Positions 51,201-63,188 of a stretch of DNA of 64,000 bases are shown here, in pieces. The position numbers and the translations under genes are program-made. The stretch's first letter is position 1. The number at the start of each line of letters is the position of its first letter. The notes beneath the pieces were generated by a model. That model saw only the letters and a program-made list of their open reading frames with translations, ran no database searches and was not told the origin of the DNA. The stretch is from Baylisascaris procyonis (Eukaryota > Nematoda > Chromadorea > Rhabditida > Ascarididae), in NCBI GenBank assembly GCA_037389465.1, contig JAZARR010000172.1:3573501-3637500 (forward strand), in the 5' to 3' direction.

Positions 51201-52753
51201 TTTTTTTTTTTTATTGTTCGTTTTCATTATTGTTCTTATGTATGATTTTTTAATAAGTTTTATGTTATGCATTCGTGCGCAGAATTTATTTTTGCATCCC
51301 TTCTATGCTTCCTTCCCCTCACCCCTCCCCGTATTCTTAGAAGGTAAATGAATTTCTTGCATTACTGAGGCTGATTTATAGGGTTTATTATAAGTCTAAC
51401 TGGATTTAAATATAAATTATTCTTGCATATGCAGTAAAATAACATGTCATTATTCTAGATCTACCGGACATCGTGTCGATTTATATAATGTACTCTCAGG
51501 CATGGATTTCCACGTGATTGCGGTCGATTATCGAGGCATTTTTTTATAAATTTAGTTTTTTTTTTCGAATGTTTTGCTCTGTTCTATTTGAAAATTTTGT
51601 TTTTCTTTTGAATTTTTTTCTATACTTAGTTGATATTATGACATGTTATGCATATAGTTTTATACTTTTATCTTATTGTGATTTGATAAAGGCAAGCAAT
51701 AAGGTAACATATGATTGTATTGAAGAAGTGTTTGTGAAGATCTATAGAGAAATGTTTGTGAGGGGCAAAGGAAGATGCCTATGAGAAGCGTCGTTTTTAC
51801 GGATTGCAGTTGGAGGAGGATCGATGTCGGAGGGAGGGAGAGAGAGAAGATCGGAGCAGATCTTACATTTGCTTCCACTTTTGTGGATTGACTATTCGCT
51901 ATATAACATTTAAATATTACGAATCACTTCTAATTAAAGTTTATATGGTATCAGAAGAGTTGATCTTTTTTTTTACATGGATTACTTTAATTGTGTCTTC
52001 AGATTTAGACGAACTCGAAGAATGTTGCACATGTATTTTTTTATAATAAACATAAAAATATTAGAAGGTTTTGAATGTTGAATTTCGGCGGTATTTTATT
52101 TTCGAATTCTATTGTAAATTGTATTTGAATATAGGGTATGGCGATTCGACAGGTTTTCCAACCGAAATCGGTGTTGTACAGGATGCAAAACAAGTTTTCC
52201 GTTATGTGAAGAAACTTGCAGGCAATAATGATATCTTCATTTGGGGACATTCTATGGGAACTGGGTTTGTTGTTTTTCTTTTTTTTTTAATAATTTAAGT
52301 GGATAGTGATGGGCGCTGAAAAAATCTCTTAGGCGATTTTAGCGCAAAAGTTGACGCTAAAAACGATGCTAATTTCTAAGTAAAAAAAATTTTCTATGTA
52401 ATTTTCACGAAGACTTGGCTTACTAGTATTGCCTTTTTATGTTGTGCATTATCGAAGGTGAATTATATCGTGGGGGGACAGGGAAGGAATAATTGGGTTC
52501 CACTTCTCCAGAGAGGGAGAGAAAATTTTAAATTTTCTGTTATTTATTTTTTGATTTATAACATATCTTCAGGATCAATAATGTTTGAATAACGATATAT
52601 TTCTATCGTTACTGCCTTAATGGGAAATTTTCATTGGTGTTTTTTAGGCTAATTACTCCATTTTTGCCTAATATTGCATGAATTTTAGAATTAATCAGAA
52701 CGTTTTATTGCGAATTTTATTTATGTTTTATCAAAAACAATAAGCTTCCAAGT

Positions 52754-52824
<71 letters not shown>

Positions 52825-54486
52825 TTGTAGAGTTGCATCAGCGGCGGTAATGGAATTATGCGAGTCTGATATTGCCCCCGATGGGCTTATTTTAGAATCA
52901 CCATTCAATAATCTTCGTGACGTGATAACATATCATCCATTTGCGGCACCATTTCGTTGGTTACCTTGTTTCGACGATATCCTTTTACATCCGTTCGAAA
53001 ATTCTGGACTCAATATGAGCTCTGATTTACGCATTGCTAGGTGAATCTCTTACTTTGTATATGCGAAATATGATAGTTGTTGAAATTAAATGTTGCTTAT
53101 AAATTATAATAAATAAATACATATGATGCAATACTTCCTCCTTCCTCCTTCCTCCCTTTGTTTTCCCGCTTCTTGTTCACAGAAAGGCGAATGCTGCTGA
53201 TTGCTATTCAAATTGCTTAGAAAGTTTAATTTTGAATTATTGCTTGAGTTTTCAAATTTTTTTATTTGGGGGAGGGGGGGAGGGGAGGAGGTCTGAGCAG
53301 GAGCGCTGAATAAGACTGAAGAGGGGAGGATAATACTCCACTTTATTCAAATGAAAATTCGTGTTATTCCCGTACAATAGTTCTTTTAAAAAAGGATAAG
53401 GAAAAACAAGCAGAACGAGTTATGATTACCGATGGTTTTTCTGATGCTCAAAGAAGGCAAGGTCAGATTCTATTTTCTTCAGAAAACAAGATTTAGCGAA
53501 GGATTTTATTAAATATTAGAGGTTGAACTGATAGAGTCGTGGGCTCGTTTTAATTTTCTCAAGCATTTAATTTTAAATATTATTTGATACAGCTTTAATT
53601 CTACCTCTAAATTTTAGGGTTTCATGTCCAATTCTGATATTACATGCAGAAGATGATCATATAATTCCCTCGAAATTGGGTCGACGATTACGTGATGCAG
53701 CACTCGCAGCTCGACGAGATGTCACTTATGTGGAATTCGAGGCAAAGCGTCAATTCAGGCATAAATATATTTATATGGCTGATGAACTACCTTCAATTAT
53801 CACGTACGTTTCATAATTTGCTCACGTTTATCTATTATTTCGTGATCTTATTATTGAAGTTTTTTGGAGGAATTGAAACGTTAGTGTAAAATTGAAAGTT
53901 TTCTTGGTTCTAAACGTTTTTCTTCGTGAGAAGTTTATAATGATGCGGCCATTTGCATACTAAAGAATGGCAGAAGATCCAGAACGACTGATGAAGACTT
54001 GGAGAGGAGGTGGATCTGAGGGGGGAGTGAGAAACGGACGCACAGAATTTAAAAGTTCGCTGGAAGAAGTTCTCTGCTGCTTAAAGCTAGCAGATTTCAC
54101 CGAATTTTCCTTCAGTTTTAATGCCTTATCACCAGAAATCTTCCTAAACAAAGAAAAGGGTTATTTTTTTCGATGTCAGAGATTTTCGACTGACCCTTAT
54201 TATTACATTTCAGTTTTTCTGATCGTTAATAGTTGACTTTGGGAAATAGAGCGTGGATAAGTGTACTACAAGGATCGAGGGGTTTTCTAAGATGGGAAGG
54301 ATTTACAGAAGAATTCCTATCTGGTTCTATTATTACCCTTGCTTATTCCCAATTTAGAATGCCCGAGAAAATAAGGAAATCCAATAAATCTCACGCAGGA
54401 AAATTGGACTTAATTTCTTTTCTGATGCATTATTTTTCAGCTCATTTGTGGATAAATGCAAGCGAAAGCAAAGAAGGGAACTGTAA
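48250..54486 (+). CDS. ABHD12: ABHD12-type membrane serine hydrolase
   Basis: ABHD12 is an ER-type membrane alpha/beta hydrolase that cleaves lysophosphatidylserine and related lipids. Exons: 48250-48254, 48980-49098, 49731-49836, 50530-50658, 51459-51535, 52135-52264, 52831-53040, 53618-53803, 54441-54486. Phases close to 335 residues plus stop; human has 398, mostly more at the N terminus. Seen: one membrane segment at about residues 7-29, oxyanion motif YLHGNS (112-117), DYRG (143-146), nucleophile elbow GHSMG with Ser185, LILESPFNNLRD, acid-residue motif HAEDD (Asp271/272), and RHKYIY with the catalytic His307. The start is inferred: the ATG at 48250 follows an in-frame stop (48241-48243) and has only five coding bases before a perfect AG|GTAAGT donor, giving MSSLGKW. 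Intron 5 begins with GC (51536-51537). A TTTA microsatellite abuts the acceptor of exon 7. The C terminus ends in basic residues and RREL. ABHD12 is preferred over ABHD13 because of LHGN, HAEDD and RHKYIY. Confidence 0.92.
48731..48760. repeat. Small hairpin in first ABHD12 intron
   Basis: TATAGGTAT (48731-48739) pairs perfectly with ATACCTATA (48752-48760) across a 12-base loop. A looser copy of the same arrangement precedes it (about 48679-48716). The stem is too short for a microRNA precursor. Confidence 0.55.
52753..52826 (+). repeat. (TTTA)n ending at a splice acceptor
   Basis: About 18 uninterrupted TTTA units occupy 74 bases and are followed by TTGTAG and then ABHD12 exon 7 at 52831. 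The array therefore supplies the pyrimidine-rich stretch and probably the branch region of this intron. Confidence 0.95.
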
Positions 54487-54710
54487 TCAACGACATTGGA
54501 CGTCTATCTTTGCGGTACGAATGATATTACATTTTAATTGTTTAAGGATTTCATTTTGCTTTTAAAGGTTATGTAAATTTCGCTTTACTATCTGTAATAT
54601 ATCACCTCGAGAGTCATATCTGACTCGACTAGATGTTATCAGATTTCGTGCCTAATTGGGGAGGGGGGGAGGGGGACAGAGTAAATTTCTTTCAAAGTGA
54701 TCGAAAAAAT

Positions 54711-54720
54711 AATAAATAAA
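54711..54720 (+). terminator. Candidate poly(A) signal of ABHD12
   Basis: Overlapping AATAAA hexamers lie about 225 bases after the stop codon at 54484-54486. A second candidate is AATAAA at 54815-54820. AT-richness makes chance hits common, so either may be used. Confidence 0.4.
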
Positions 54721-55826
54721 CAGAGAAATATCACCAACAAAGCGCCTTTTAGCTGAATAGTAGCAATAATTGATGATTTTTTAATTAATGCTTTCAATAA
54801 TTTTAGTTTTATGCAATAAATTCAGGTATATTATATAAATGGGTAACATATACCACCTCATAAACTATGAGTTGAATTTTCATAATTGTATAATTTTAAT
54901 GCGAATTTTTTTCTTTTCTACGACGTTTTTTTTTTTCTTTTTTTTTGCTTCGTTGCATTTGATGAACGAATGAAGTTTTGCGACTTTATTCTGCTTAGGA
55001 TGGCTAATGTCATTCTGAAAGGTAAATTTAAGCGTAATTGTTTTTGGCCGTCAATAAATAATGGATATTTCTTTCAGTTTCTTTTACATTTTTGTTCTTA
55101 AAATGGGCTAAAGTTTTGACCAATACTACTGCATTTTTAGAAGAATAAATTTGAAATGATATCTAAAGTGACATACCTGAGTTCTAAACTGGGTAAGTAA
55201 ATGGATCTATAAGAGGTCCTTATAAGTGATAAGTTGGTACTGATATCCCAAAAACATATGGAACTCTCAAGAATATATGAACAATTGAATTCTTAAGAGT
55301 ATATGAACAATATTTTTAGCGTATTTATGTGGTAGAAATGACGAAACGAATCGTTTGGATATACGTTATATTCAGTGCTAAAATTTTGCCGTATAATTGT
55401 GTTGTATAGATTTCTTGAAATAAATCCTTTATTATGTGAATAATTGTGCTTTATTGTTTTGATTACTTTATAAAATGATACATTCATAAAGTGATCAAAA
55501 ATTATGTTTTTTGAAAATATTTAAAGAAAGTATCATAAAGCAATCGTTGATTTTATAATATCGATTAGCTTTACAATTATTTTTATCAGTAACAGAACAT
55601 CACCCAACCGTGATCACAGAGATATGTATTGGTTGTATGTGGTAATAACGGTAGAAATGATGAATAAATAGACGCTCTAAACATTATGGATTGATTTCGA
55701 TTTGTACCGATTCATCGTTGTCATTTTTAACAGTGAGCACGATAATGGGAGGTTGTAGTATACCGCCGTGGAGACGGTCATACTTCGATATGGAATGAAT
55801 AGTCCTCATAACACCCACCGATAACA

Positions 55827-55996
55827 ACACCCTGAAATATCAACGAATTGACTAACACTTTGAAATTTCAACGAACTGATCAATAGTCTGAAATATGAAT
55901 TAACTGACCAACACCCTGAAATATCAACAAACTGACCAGAAAACCCTAGAGTATGAATAAATTGACCAACATCCTGAAATATCAACAGGCTGGTCA
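55827..55996. repeat. 28-bp minisatellite, 6 copies
   Basis: Six units, five of 28 bp and one of 30 bp, follow the pattern ACACCCTGAAATATCAAC plus AAACTGACCA. They differ by several substitutions each. The array lies between the 3' ends of ABHD12 and the minus-strand gene. A minus-strand frame through it encodes repeated FVDISGC-like peptides, but the 28-bp period shifts the frame, so it is not a coding repeat. Confidence 0.92.
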
Positions 55997-56439
55997 ACGC
56001 ATAGATTAAATAGTCACCAGTTCAGTACACAGAATGTTTTGAAAGGAACGATGGTTACAAGAAAATGAACTACAAACCACTGCTAAATGCAGATATATGT
56101 GTCTATTTCTATTGTCGTTAACACTTCCTGCAGTCGCATTGTATTCCGCTCTTTCATTCCTTTGCTTTATCTTTATAAGGAAAACCGATCGGCTATAGAT
56201 CAGGCGCGAATGGTGGCCGTACAAGGCAAGTCAAAGAACGTCGAGAGCATAGAGGCAGATTAAACCAAATTGAGGCGGAATCTGAGGGTATGAAAGGGAA
56301 TGATATGCTCATATACTCGTTCCAGCTTCTAGAGTGGTCTTAAGGCTGAATGGCCATACGTGCGACTGTTCGGGTATGCGAGGTGATCGGCGGCAGCGTG
56401 CAGTTGGACTGTGGGATCGTGCCGGCGATTTAAGCTCTC

Positions 56440-57278
56440 CTATTGTGCCTCCGTGTTTGTATAAGTATGATAAACTGTTCGCTTCTTATACCCATGTCGT
56501 CTCGCAATTTGCGTGAATGAAGCTAGACAGAGGGTGCAGATCGTTAAGGATACCTGAATGACTAGACGAGATAAGGGAGATGACCTCACACTTTCACTCC
56601 CTTTCATCTCCTCACTAAATTTCCTAATCCCTCAACCTTCCCCCGCCCTTCCACCCCCTTTCGCCTTTTCATTTTGAGAGATGTGCGAAAAACACTGTAC
56701 CCTCTTCCCCTTCTCAGTAAACAATAGAAAATGGGCAACTTTTATAGCTGCTAGCAACTGTTTTTATTAACTAAAAGAAAACGAAATTCTAACCATATAA
56801 AAGGAAGTATAAATTCAAATGCAATGAATAGCATATCTTCGAGTCGATGATCATGAGGCAATGAACCTCGAAATATCCATGTTAAACCCCTGAAAGCTTA
56901 TCATTGGTAATTTATTCACCGCAGTATGTGATTGATGATATTGTCTTCATCCTTTATTGGTCATTCGCTGTCCACTTGTTAACCTTTAACCTTTAATCTT
57001 TAATCCTTGACCATTGGTCGTTGATCTTTATTCGTTACTTATTGGGAAATTTATAAGTGCTATGGATAAAGACATACTATAGTCATGAAAGGACCAGAAA
57101 TAAGAGGACATACTCGAGATTTTGTACGATAACAAGAATTCCATAAGGTAATATGAGCGATTGAATTTAGGAAGCTTTAAAATTTCGAGAACTTCAAAAA
57201 TTTCGAAAATTATGAGAAATTCTGGACTGAAAAATTCAACCTTCAAATCAACTAATTTTTTGAAGAGTATAAATATAA

Positions 57279-57358
<80 letters not shown>

Positions 57359-59437
57359 TTGTCTCATTAAAAAATCCTCCACAACATACGCAACCTCAAA
57401 TGTGCTATATAAGCCAATTCCATTTAAAAAATAAATTTTAAAGGCTCAATTCGAATAAATATAAGCTATTTTACTTACCGAACACAAATAAGCATCGATT
57501 GTACCAATAAACAAGGAATCGAGAATGTGATTTTTCTTGTCCACATACTTGCTCCCAAACCAAGAATACATACAAATATATCGGCAAACATACGTAATAT
57601 TAAATAATATTGATCGTATTCGCTTATTCGAAGATAGAATTTCCATACATTTGGCGATATCTCATCATCATCCCTATTATAGTTCCATTTATTTATTTTT
57701 TTTTTTGGCAATAAATAACGAAAAATAATTAATTTAATTTATTTAAAAAATTACACCTCAATATTTCAGTAGTAACAATCAAAGAATTTCTGATTTTACT
57801 CGGTATATAATCATGGTAGGTGATCATTTCTCACTCTCAATTTTGTCGTTATAAAACTATTCGAACTTCAGAAAAAATTTTTATCGTATAAGAAATTAGA
57901 ACTAATAGTTATCCTGTTTATATCAATAAACTTTTTTCTTGAATTTTTTTTTTCAAATCCTAATTTTTTACGTACAATCATCCCTCTTTTCCAATTTTCT
58001 TCCACCAAATAGTTTTTTTTATTCACCCACTTTTACACAGTATTTTTTTCTCGTTCAAATATTCTAGATATCTGCGAATTTGGTCAATCAACGAAACATA
58101 TCGATGCTAGTTCTTGGCTAAGCCGTTCAACGTTTCATATTTCAAATAAACTTGTATCAACGATTCCAAATATAAGCCAAACCTTAACATATAAGCCCAA
58201 TGGATCGTATCAAAGAGACATAATAGTACGAAAGTAGTTTTGAGTAAATGAAATTGTCGATGCGGATTGAATTTTGTCCATAAGCTACGTGTTTCCGGTG
58301 TTACTGCAACTGTATCGACTGGTCGCCGTGTTGTGGTGATCGTTGAAGGTAGATTCTGTGAGGATCGTCGAATGCAGATCATTTGTGATGAAGGACTTGC
58401 TAGTGATGAGCAACTCTCTGACATCTAAATGCAAATAAATATGAAATAAACCAAATTTAGCCAGATGCATCAAGTGGTATGCAATTCAATGAAGAGCTAA
58501 CAATACTCTCGAAGTTAAAAACTGGAAGCACTGATATAGATGAGGTGATAGGTAATTCCATCACAAGGCAAGACCTCAGAGCACAGGAAATTTTTTTTAG
58601 TTCCAACTATGTGAAGTTTCACCTTCAAGAAGAAGGAACTCAACTTCAGAACGTCCATCTATCTTCTTTCATCTTGAGAATAGTCCTTAGGCTTACTATT
58701 ATTTTTGGGCTTAAAAAATTCCTGACGATCGACAAAAGATTTCTTAAAGCGTTCATGAATTGATACTTATCGAAAATTTGGTAGTATATTATAAGAGGAA
58801 TGAATATGCACCCGTAAGAGGGATTTTCATTTTTTCTTTCGTTTACCAGTAATTTTTTTTTTCAAATGTCTAATGAATTAGATTGATAACTGACTTTAAA
58901 CGGAGTTTAGCGCATAGAGCATTCGTTTCTTTTCAGAATCTTAGTTGAAATTTTCACTAATTCATTCTGAATGCTATACAAAACGAGTCTCGCCTAATTG
59001 TTTAAGATATAAGATTTACTCAAAAATTTGCAAAACTATACTATTCTTTTTAGTGGCTCATTTGTCGACAATTTTAGATTGAAAGTAAAAAAGCTCATTT
59101 TAAGTTAAAAAAAATTTCCGCATATAAATCTTTGATTTACTCTGGAACCAAAATTCCAATTCTAGGTGGCTGGTGAAGTTGAAGCGACACTGGAAATTAT
59201 TTAATCCTTGAAGGCAATTAGTTATCGTTCTAAGTTGACACGAAGTAACGAGTGATCTTTGATCTTGATACGTGGATATTTCCAGCTAGCAAATTGATCT
59301 CCTTTTTCGCTAAAACATCTGCGTTTAAGATCAATAATTGAATAAGAGAGTCTTACCTGCTTGATTTCAGATTCATATTTGAAGATAGCTTCAGTGTTTT
59401 GTGCGCCTTCAATTTGTTGTGGAGACAGCGAATCCAT
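56440..59437 (-). CDS. Unknown four-pass membrane protein
   Basis: I do not recognise the family. Minus-strand exons: 59437-59357 (MDSLSPQQ...), 58424-58132, 57673-57479, 57226-57193, 56553-56440 with stop TAG at 56442-56440. Phases agree, giving about 238 residues. Four hydrophobic stretches stand out: near LLKTTFVLLCLFDTIHWAYM, YYLILRMFADIFVCILGLG, ITFSIPCLLVQSMLICV, and EFLIIFEIF joined to VSLTICTLCLASF. The tail is basic, then polar (RRHGYKKR). The general plan resembles LAPTM- or MARVEL-like tetraspan proteins, but this is inference. The 34-base fourth exon is the weakest part; it is proposed because it has a TTTTTCAG acceptor, fixes the phase between its neighbours and completes the fourth membrane segment. 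Its donor (GAA|GTTCTC) and that of exon 2 (AC|GTTGAA) are weak. The first exon could extend to 59475, where a TTTAG acceptor would suit trans-splicing. It is convergent with ABHD12. Confidence 0.5.
57269..57355. repeat. (ATAAAT)n then (AT)n
   Basis: Four ATAAAT units run into about 64 bases of pure AT. It lies in an intron of the minus-strand tetraspan-like gene, between exons 3 and 4. Confidence 0.95.
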
Positions 59438-59480
59438 ACGATGGCATCGATAATCTTCTTTTCGATTTTTGCTGGCTAAA

Positions 59481-59488
59481 TGACGTCA
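59481..59488. promoter_or_regulatory. Perfect CRE octamer next to exon 1
   Basis: TGACGTCA lies only a few bases upstream (minus strand) of the TTTAG acceptor at the 5' edge of the tetraspan-like gene. If that acceptor takes the SL, the site would be inside the outron close to the promoter. Function is inference. Confidence 0.3.
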
Positions 59489-60065
59489 ATCGAAAATTGA
59501 GCATTTAAAGAAAGTTTGATTCAATTCTATACGAATTTTAAAATATTTATTATCAGAAAAAAGAGAATTCAAACGTTTGTAATAAAAAAAAAAAGATGAT
59601 ATAAAATTCTTTATAGAATAATTACCTCTAGTTATGAATCCTCAGGCTACAATTGCCTCAGAAAGGATAATTCAAAAATACTTGAAATTGTTGTTTAGTC
59701 GAAGAAAATGTATGGAAAGCAAAAAAAAAAAATTATATAAACAAAAAACAATATTTGTATATGAATAATAAAGTAATATATCATTTCGAAAGGAATTACG
59801 AATGGCATAGCACTAATATTCCAGTATACTATATATGTTCATCAATAATACGAAAAATAGTGAGAAGAATCAATAAACGCAAAAGCCAATTTTCAGCCAG
59901 AAAACTTCGCTAATCGTTAAGAAATTTACTACAACGTTGATAAGAATGGTGATAATCAATCGTTATATGTCATTTATATGAGTTCAATATAAATTCGGGG
60001 AATTTCCCAATAACAACAATAGTAATAAGAATATGAATTGCAACAATAGTCAGCACATCTATTCT

Positions 60066-60137
60066 CAGCGATAGTTGAGTCGGTAGAGTGTTAGATCGCT
60101 AAGCGAACGATGCACGCTTCGATTTACGTAAAAGGAG
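60066..60137 (+). pseudogene. Degenerate tRNA-like sequence
   Basis: TAGTTGAGTCGGTAGAG matches the D-arm/A-box pattern of many tRNAs and is followed by an anticodon-arm-like TTAGATCGCTAA and a decayed T-arm (CTTCGATTT). The acceptor and T stems do not pair well, so it is probably a tRNA pseudogene or a SINE remnant. Confidence 0.35.
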
Positions 60138-61048
60138 AACTTTTTTTTTTCATATATATTGACTTATTGATATAAGTTTTCATTGTAATAATCATCGTTT
60201 ATTGCTGTAATATTGTAAACAACGATAAATAAATCATTTATGATCGCTAGATATAAATATGCGTAAATGTTAATTATTTTCCGTCTTCTATTCAACAAAT
60301 TTCTTTTTTTTTTCAACTATAAAATTCGACGAACAAAGCAAACATTACGAGCAACATTAAATCAAAAATAATTTGAAAGTCATCATAGAATGTATGAGCG
60401 TATAAATCGTGAAGATTTTTTTTTTATTCTTTCAGTTGTTAGAAGACTCAAATGTAAACGATATTAGCTTTTCGATGGAAGAACATAAGATATAAAAGAA
60501 TATTACGCTTAAGCATATCATAAGAAGGCTGCATTGATTAAGAGCGTTTCAATAATAAAATCTACCAAATGAAGTGAAAAATTCCTCGATATAAAGCGCT
60601 AAGTGAATGATATTATGGTTTGCAGAGGAATTTATTGATAGAAACTTAGTCGTCTAATCGGCATATATGGGAAGGGGGCATGGAAGTGGAGGGAGGGGAG
60701 GTGAGGGAGAGGGAAGAAGAGGGTGGACTGGTATATTATAGCAGCATTGCAAAGTAATGCGAAGCATATATTGTTGAAGATAATATACGAAGGCTACCCG
60801 TAATCTGTACTTTTGAATGTCGTATTTCCATCGAAATCGCATTTCATATTCAAATTATTTACGCAATATTTTAAAATGAAGAAGCTGAAGCTACAAGAAT
60901 TCAGAGATTATGAATGTTAAGGAAAAGTGAAGCAATGAGATTTGAAATGCTGAGAGCTTATCATGATGGGCAAGCAAGCATTTATACAACTACAATCATT
61001 TTCGATGAATATGTTAGAAGGGATGTTCGTCATCATCGTTGGATTATT

Positions 61049-61090
61049 CACGCATACACACACGCATACACGCATATGCATACACATACC
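61049..61090 (+). repeat. ACACGCAT low-complexity repeat
   Basis: Short CA-rich units of the type CACGCATACA are repeated about five times. Confidence 0.8.
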
Positions 61091-62229
61091 TCATCGCTCA
61101 TATCTCCTTATTGACAGCTTAATCCCCTCTTTATTGACAGCTCAAGCACATAAGATCGCTGAAATTGTATGATTTTCGATGCACCTGCTCGTCTCCTATT
61201 CACGAACTTGCTAGCATTTAAACATTTCCGATCGAAGTGCTAATCTTCTGGCTCATATTCAAAGTCACATGACAAGGCTAAAGAGCAGAACAAATCGATT
61301 GACATACGAATAAAACCACTACTACGATGAATTTTAAAAAAATCCATTCAAAAGTTTCTCAAGAAATATAAATATGCAAATGTGAATTAAAGAGAAGAAA
61401 TTGACGCAAATCAAGAATAAATACATCAAATGCAAAAAGCACTGAACTCGAAAAAAAACCTTGGAAAATATACTTGCATATAATATATACAAAAAAAGGA
61501 ACATATAAGACATATCGGAAAAAAAAATTTCTGTCGACTAATGAATGATTCATAGGAAATCAATAAAATTATTTATTACCATAAGCAATTGTACACTCAT
61601 ACTACATTGAGGAACTTTGTTTAATTTTTTTCACCCAGATTCGTATACAAGAAAAATTTTCCCAAAAAATCACCTGTTCGAATAGACGTCCATATTTATT
61701 ATTATTCAAAACGGCTCAGAGCTATTATATTTGTTATTTCGAGCTAAGCAAGCTTATAGATGATCAGAATATTCCATTCGAAGTGGGCAAATGCTCGTTC
61801 AAATGCTCTTCACCGGTGTATTTGTACCTATATTTCAGCATAAGTATAGAAGTGACATCCTGTGCGTCTTATCGTTTGTCATAGTTGAGTATGAATTCAG
61901 ACTAAATGGTTGGTATTAATGCAGGTGTGTCTTCCTATAGGTGAATGTGAACTTCGAAAAGGTTGTTAATGGCTATTCATAAAGGTCCTATTGTACGACG
62001 ATTGATAAATTTCGATTCTTTAGTTTCTTCGCCACACTGAATCTGACGTTAAGCATCAAAAACTAACAAAAATTTTTGATGTCAAAGAAAAAGATTTCGT
62101 GAATTATTTCAGTCTATCATCAGAAAGAACTTGCCACTTTTTAGCTATTATTTAGTTTATTGTTGGAAATTTCAAAAAAAAAAAATTAGTGGTACTATAA
62201 ATTAGTGGTAAAATTATTGGTTAAGTGGT

Positions 62230-63188
62230 ATTATAAATATTGTCATAATTCGCTTCGTAGATATCATTGTGTATACAAGATTATTTGCAAGTCACTTTTT
62301 ACATAGATATAATTGTCGGCTTGTTAAGTGGTGCTGCTTCTTATTCTGGCATTTCCATTATATCGCATCATATATCGCATAGAGGGATCACCATTATCTA
62401 TATAGTGGATATCATTGTGTATATTCATTTATTCCGCGTTTAGCTAATGTCTGTGCTCTATTATACGGTGTCAACCAACAAGTATTTGATGTCTAATAAA
62501 TTTAATCTATATGATCATTCTTTTATTGCTCATACAACCGAATATATGTATGCACTTATTCGCGTACACTACGTGAGACGGTCCGTGGGCGCAATGTATA
62601 GGTATATGTGTTTATGTGTGTGTATGCGTATGTATATGTGTATATGCATGTATTTATGTGCATCCATATGTATGTATATGTGCATTTGTATGTGTATTTG
62701 TATGGTGTATGTGTGTATTTGTGTGTTATACGTGCACTGTATATGTGTCTTAGGATCAATCATTAATAAATGCGAACTTCTGCATCAATTCGTTCATCGA
62801 TTTTATTAGAATTCGATGGTGCCTCTAATTCAGGTTATCGCCAATCTAAGCGATCGACAAAGGAAGTGAGTGTATTTGAGGAAAAAAGTTTTTACTAACT
62901 AGAGAGATTAATTTAAATTCAACAAGCTGAAAATTGTATTAAAGAGGCTATAAAGTTTCCTTTTTTAACATTCCCTTGATCTGATTAGCTAACTTCCTGT
63001 GCTATTATCAAATAATAAGCATATAAGATTGTGCACCTCTATTTTAATAATCTAATTTACTTATTATTTATTTTTAGCATTGCTTTTAATTTAAGTAATT
63101 TCGTAATTTGAGTATTATATATTTCTAATAATTTTAGTAATTTTCAAGATATACGCAGTTGATTATAAATATTGTCATAATTCGCTTC
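62230..63188 (+). repeat. 27-bp exact dispersed repeat pair
   Basis: The 27 bases at 62230-62256 (starting ATTATAAATATTG, ending CGCTTC) recur exactly at 63162-63188. Near the first copy, GATATCATTGTGTATA is repeated at about 62260 and 62410. The pattern suggests remnants of a dispersed element. Confidence 0.7.
62601..62748 (+). repeat. TATGTG-type purine-pyrimidine repeat
   Basis: About 150 bases of alternating TGTATG/TATGTG units on one strand, with CA-rich complement. Alternating purine-pyrimidine runs of this kind can adopt left-handed DNA; that is known chemistry, not shown here. Confidence 0.85.

Larger units (their letters stand above)
54487..56439. other. Spacer between convergent genes
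   Basis: It contains the 3'UTR of ABHD12, with AATAAA at 54711-54716 and 54815-54820, a G-rich tract (about 54656-54678), and the 28-bp minisatellite at 55827-55996. I see no supported exon; the open frames here are short and of low complexity. Confidence 0.55.

Noticed and set aside
55806..55997. Minus-strand peptide with repeated FVDISGC units
   Set aside because: It comes from the 28-bp minisatellite, whose period is not a multiple of three; the apparent peptide repeat is accidental.
62447..62809. 120-codon cysteine/methionine/tyrosine-rich frame
   Set aside because: It is the translation of a TATGTG-type repeat, not a protein.
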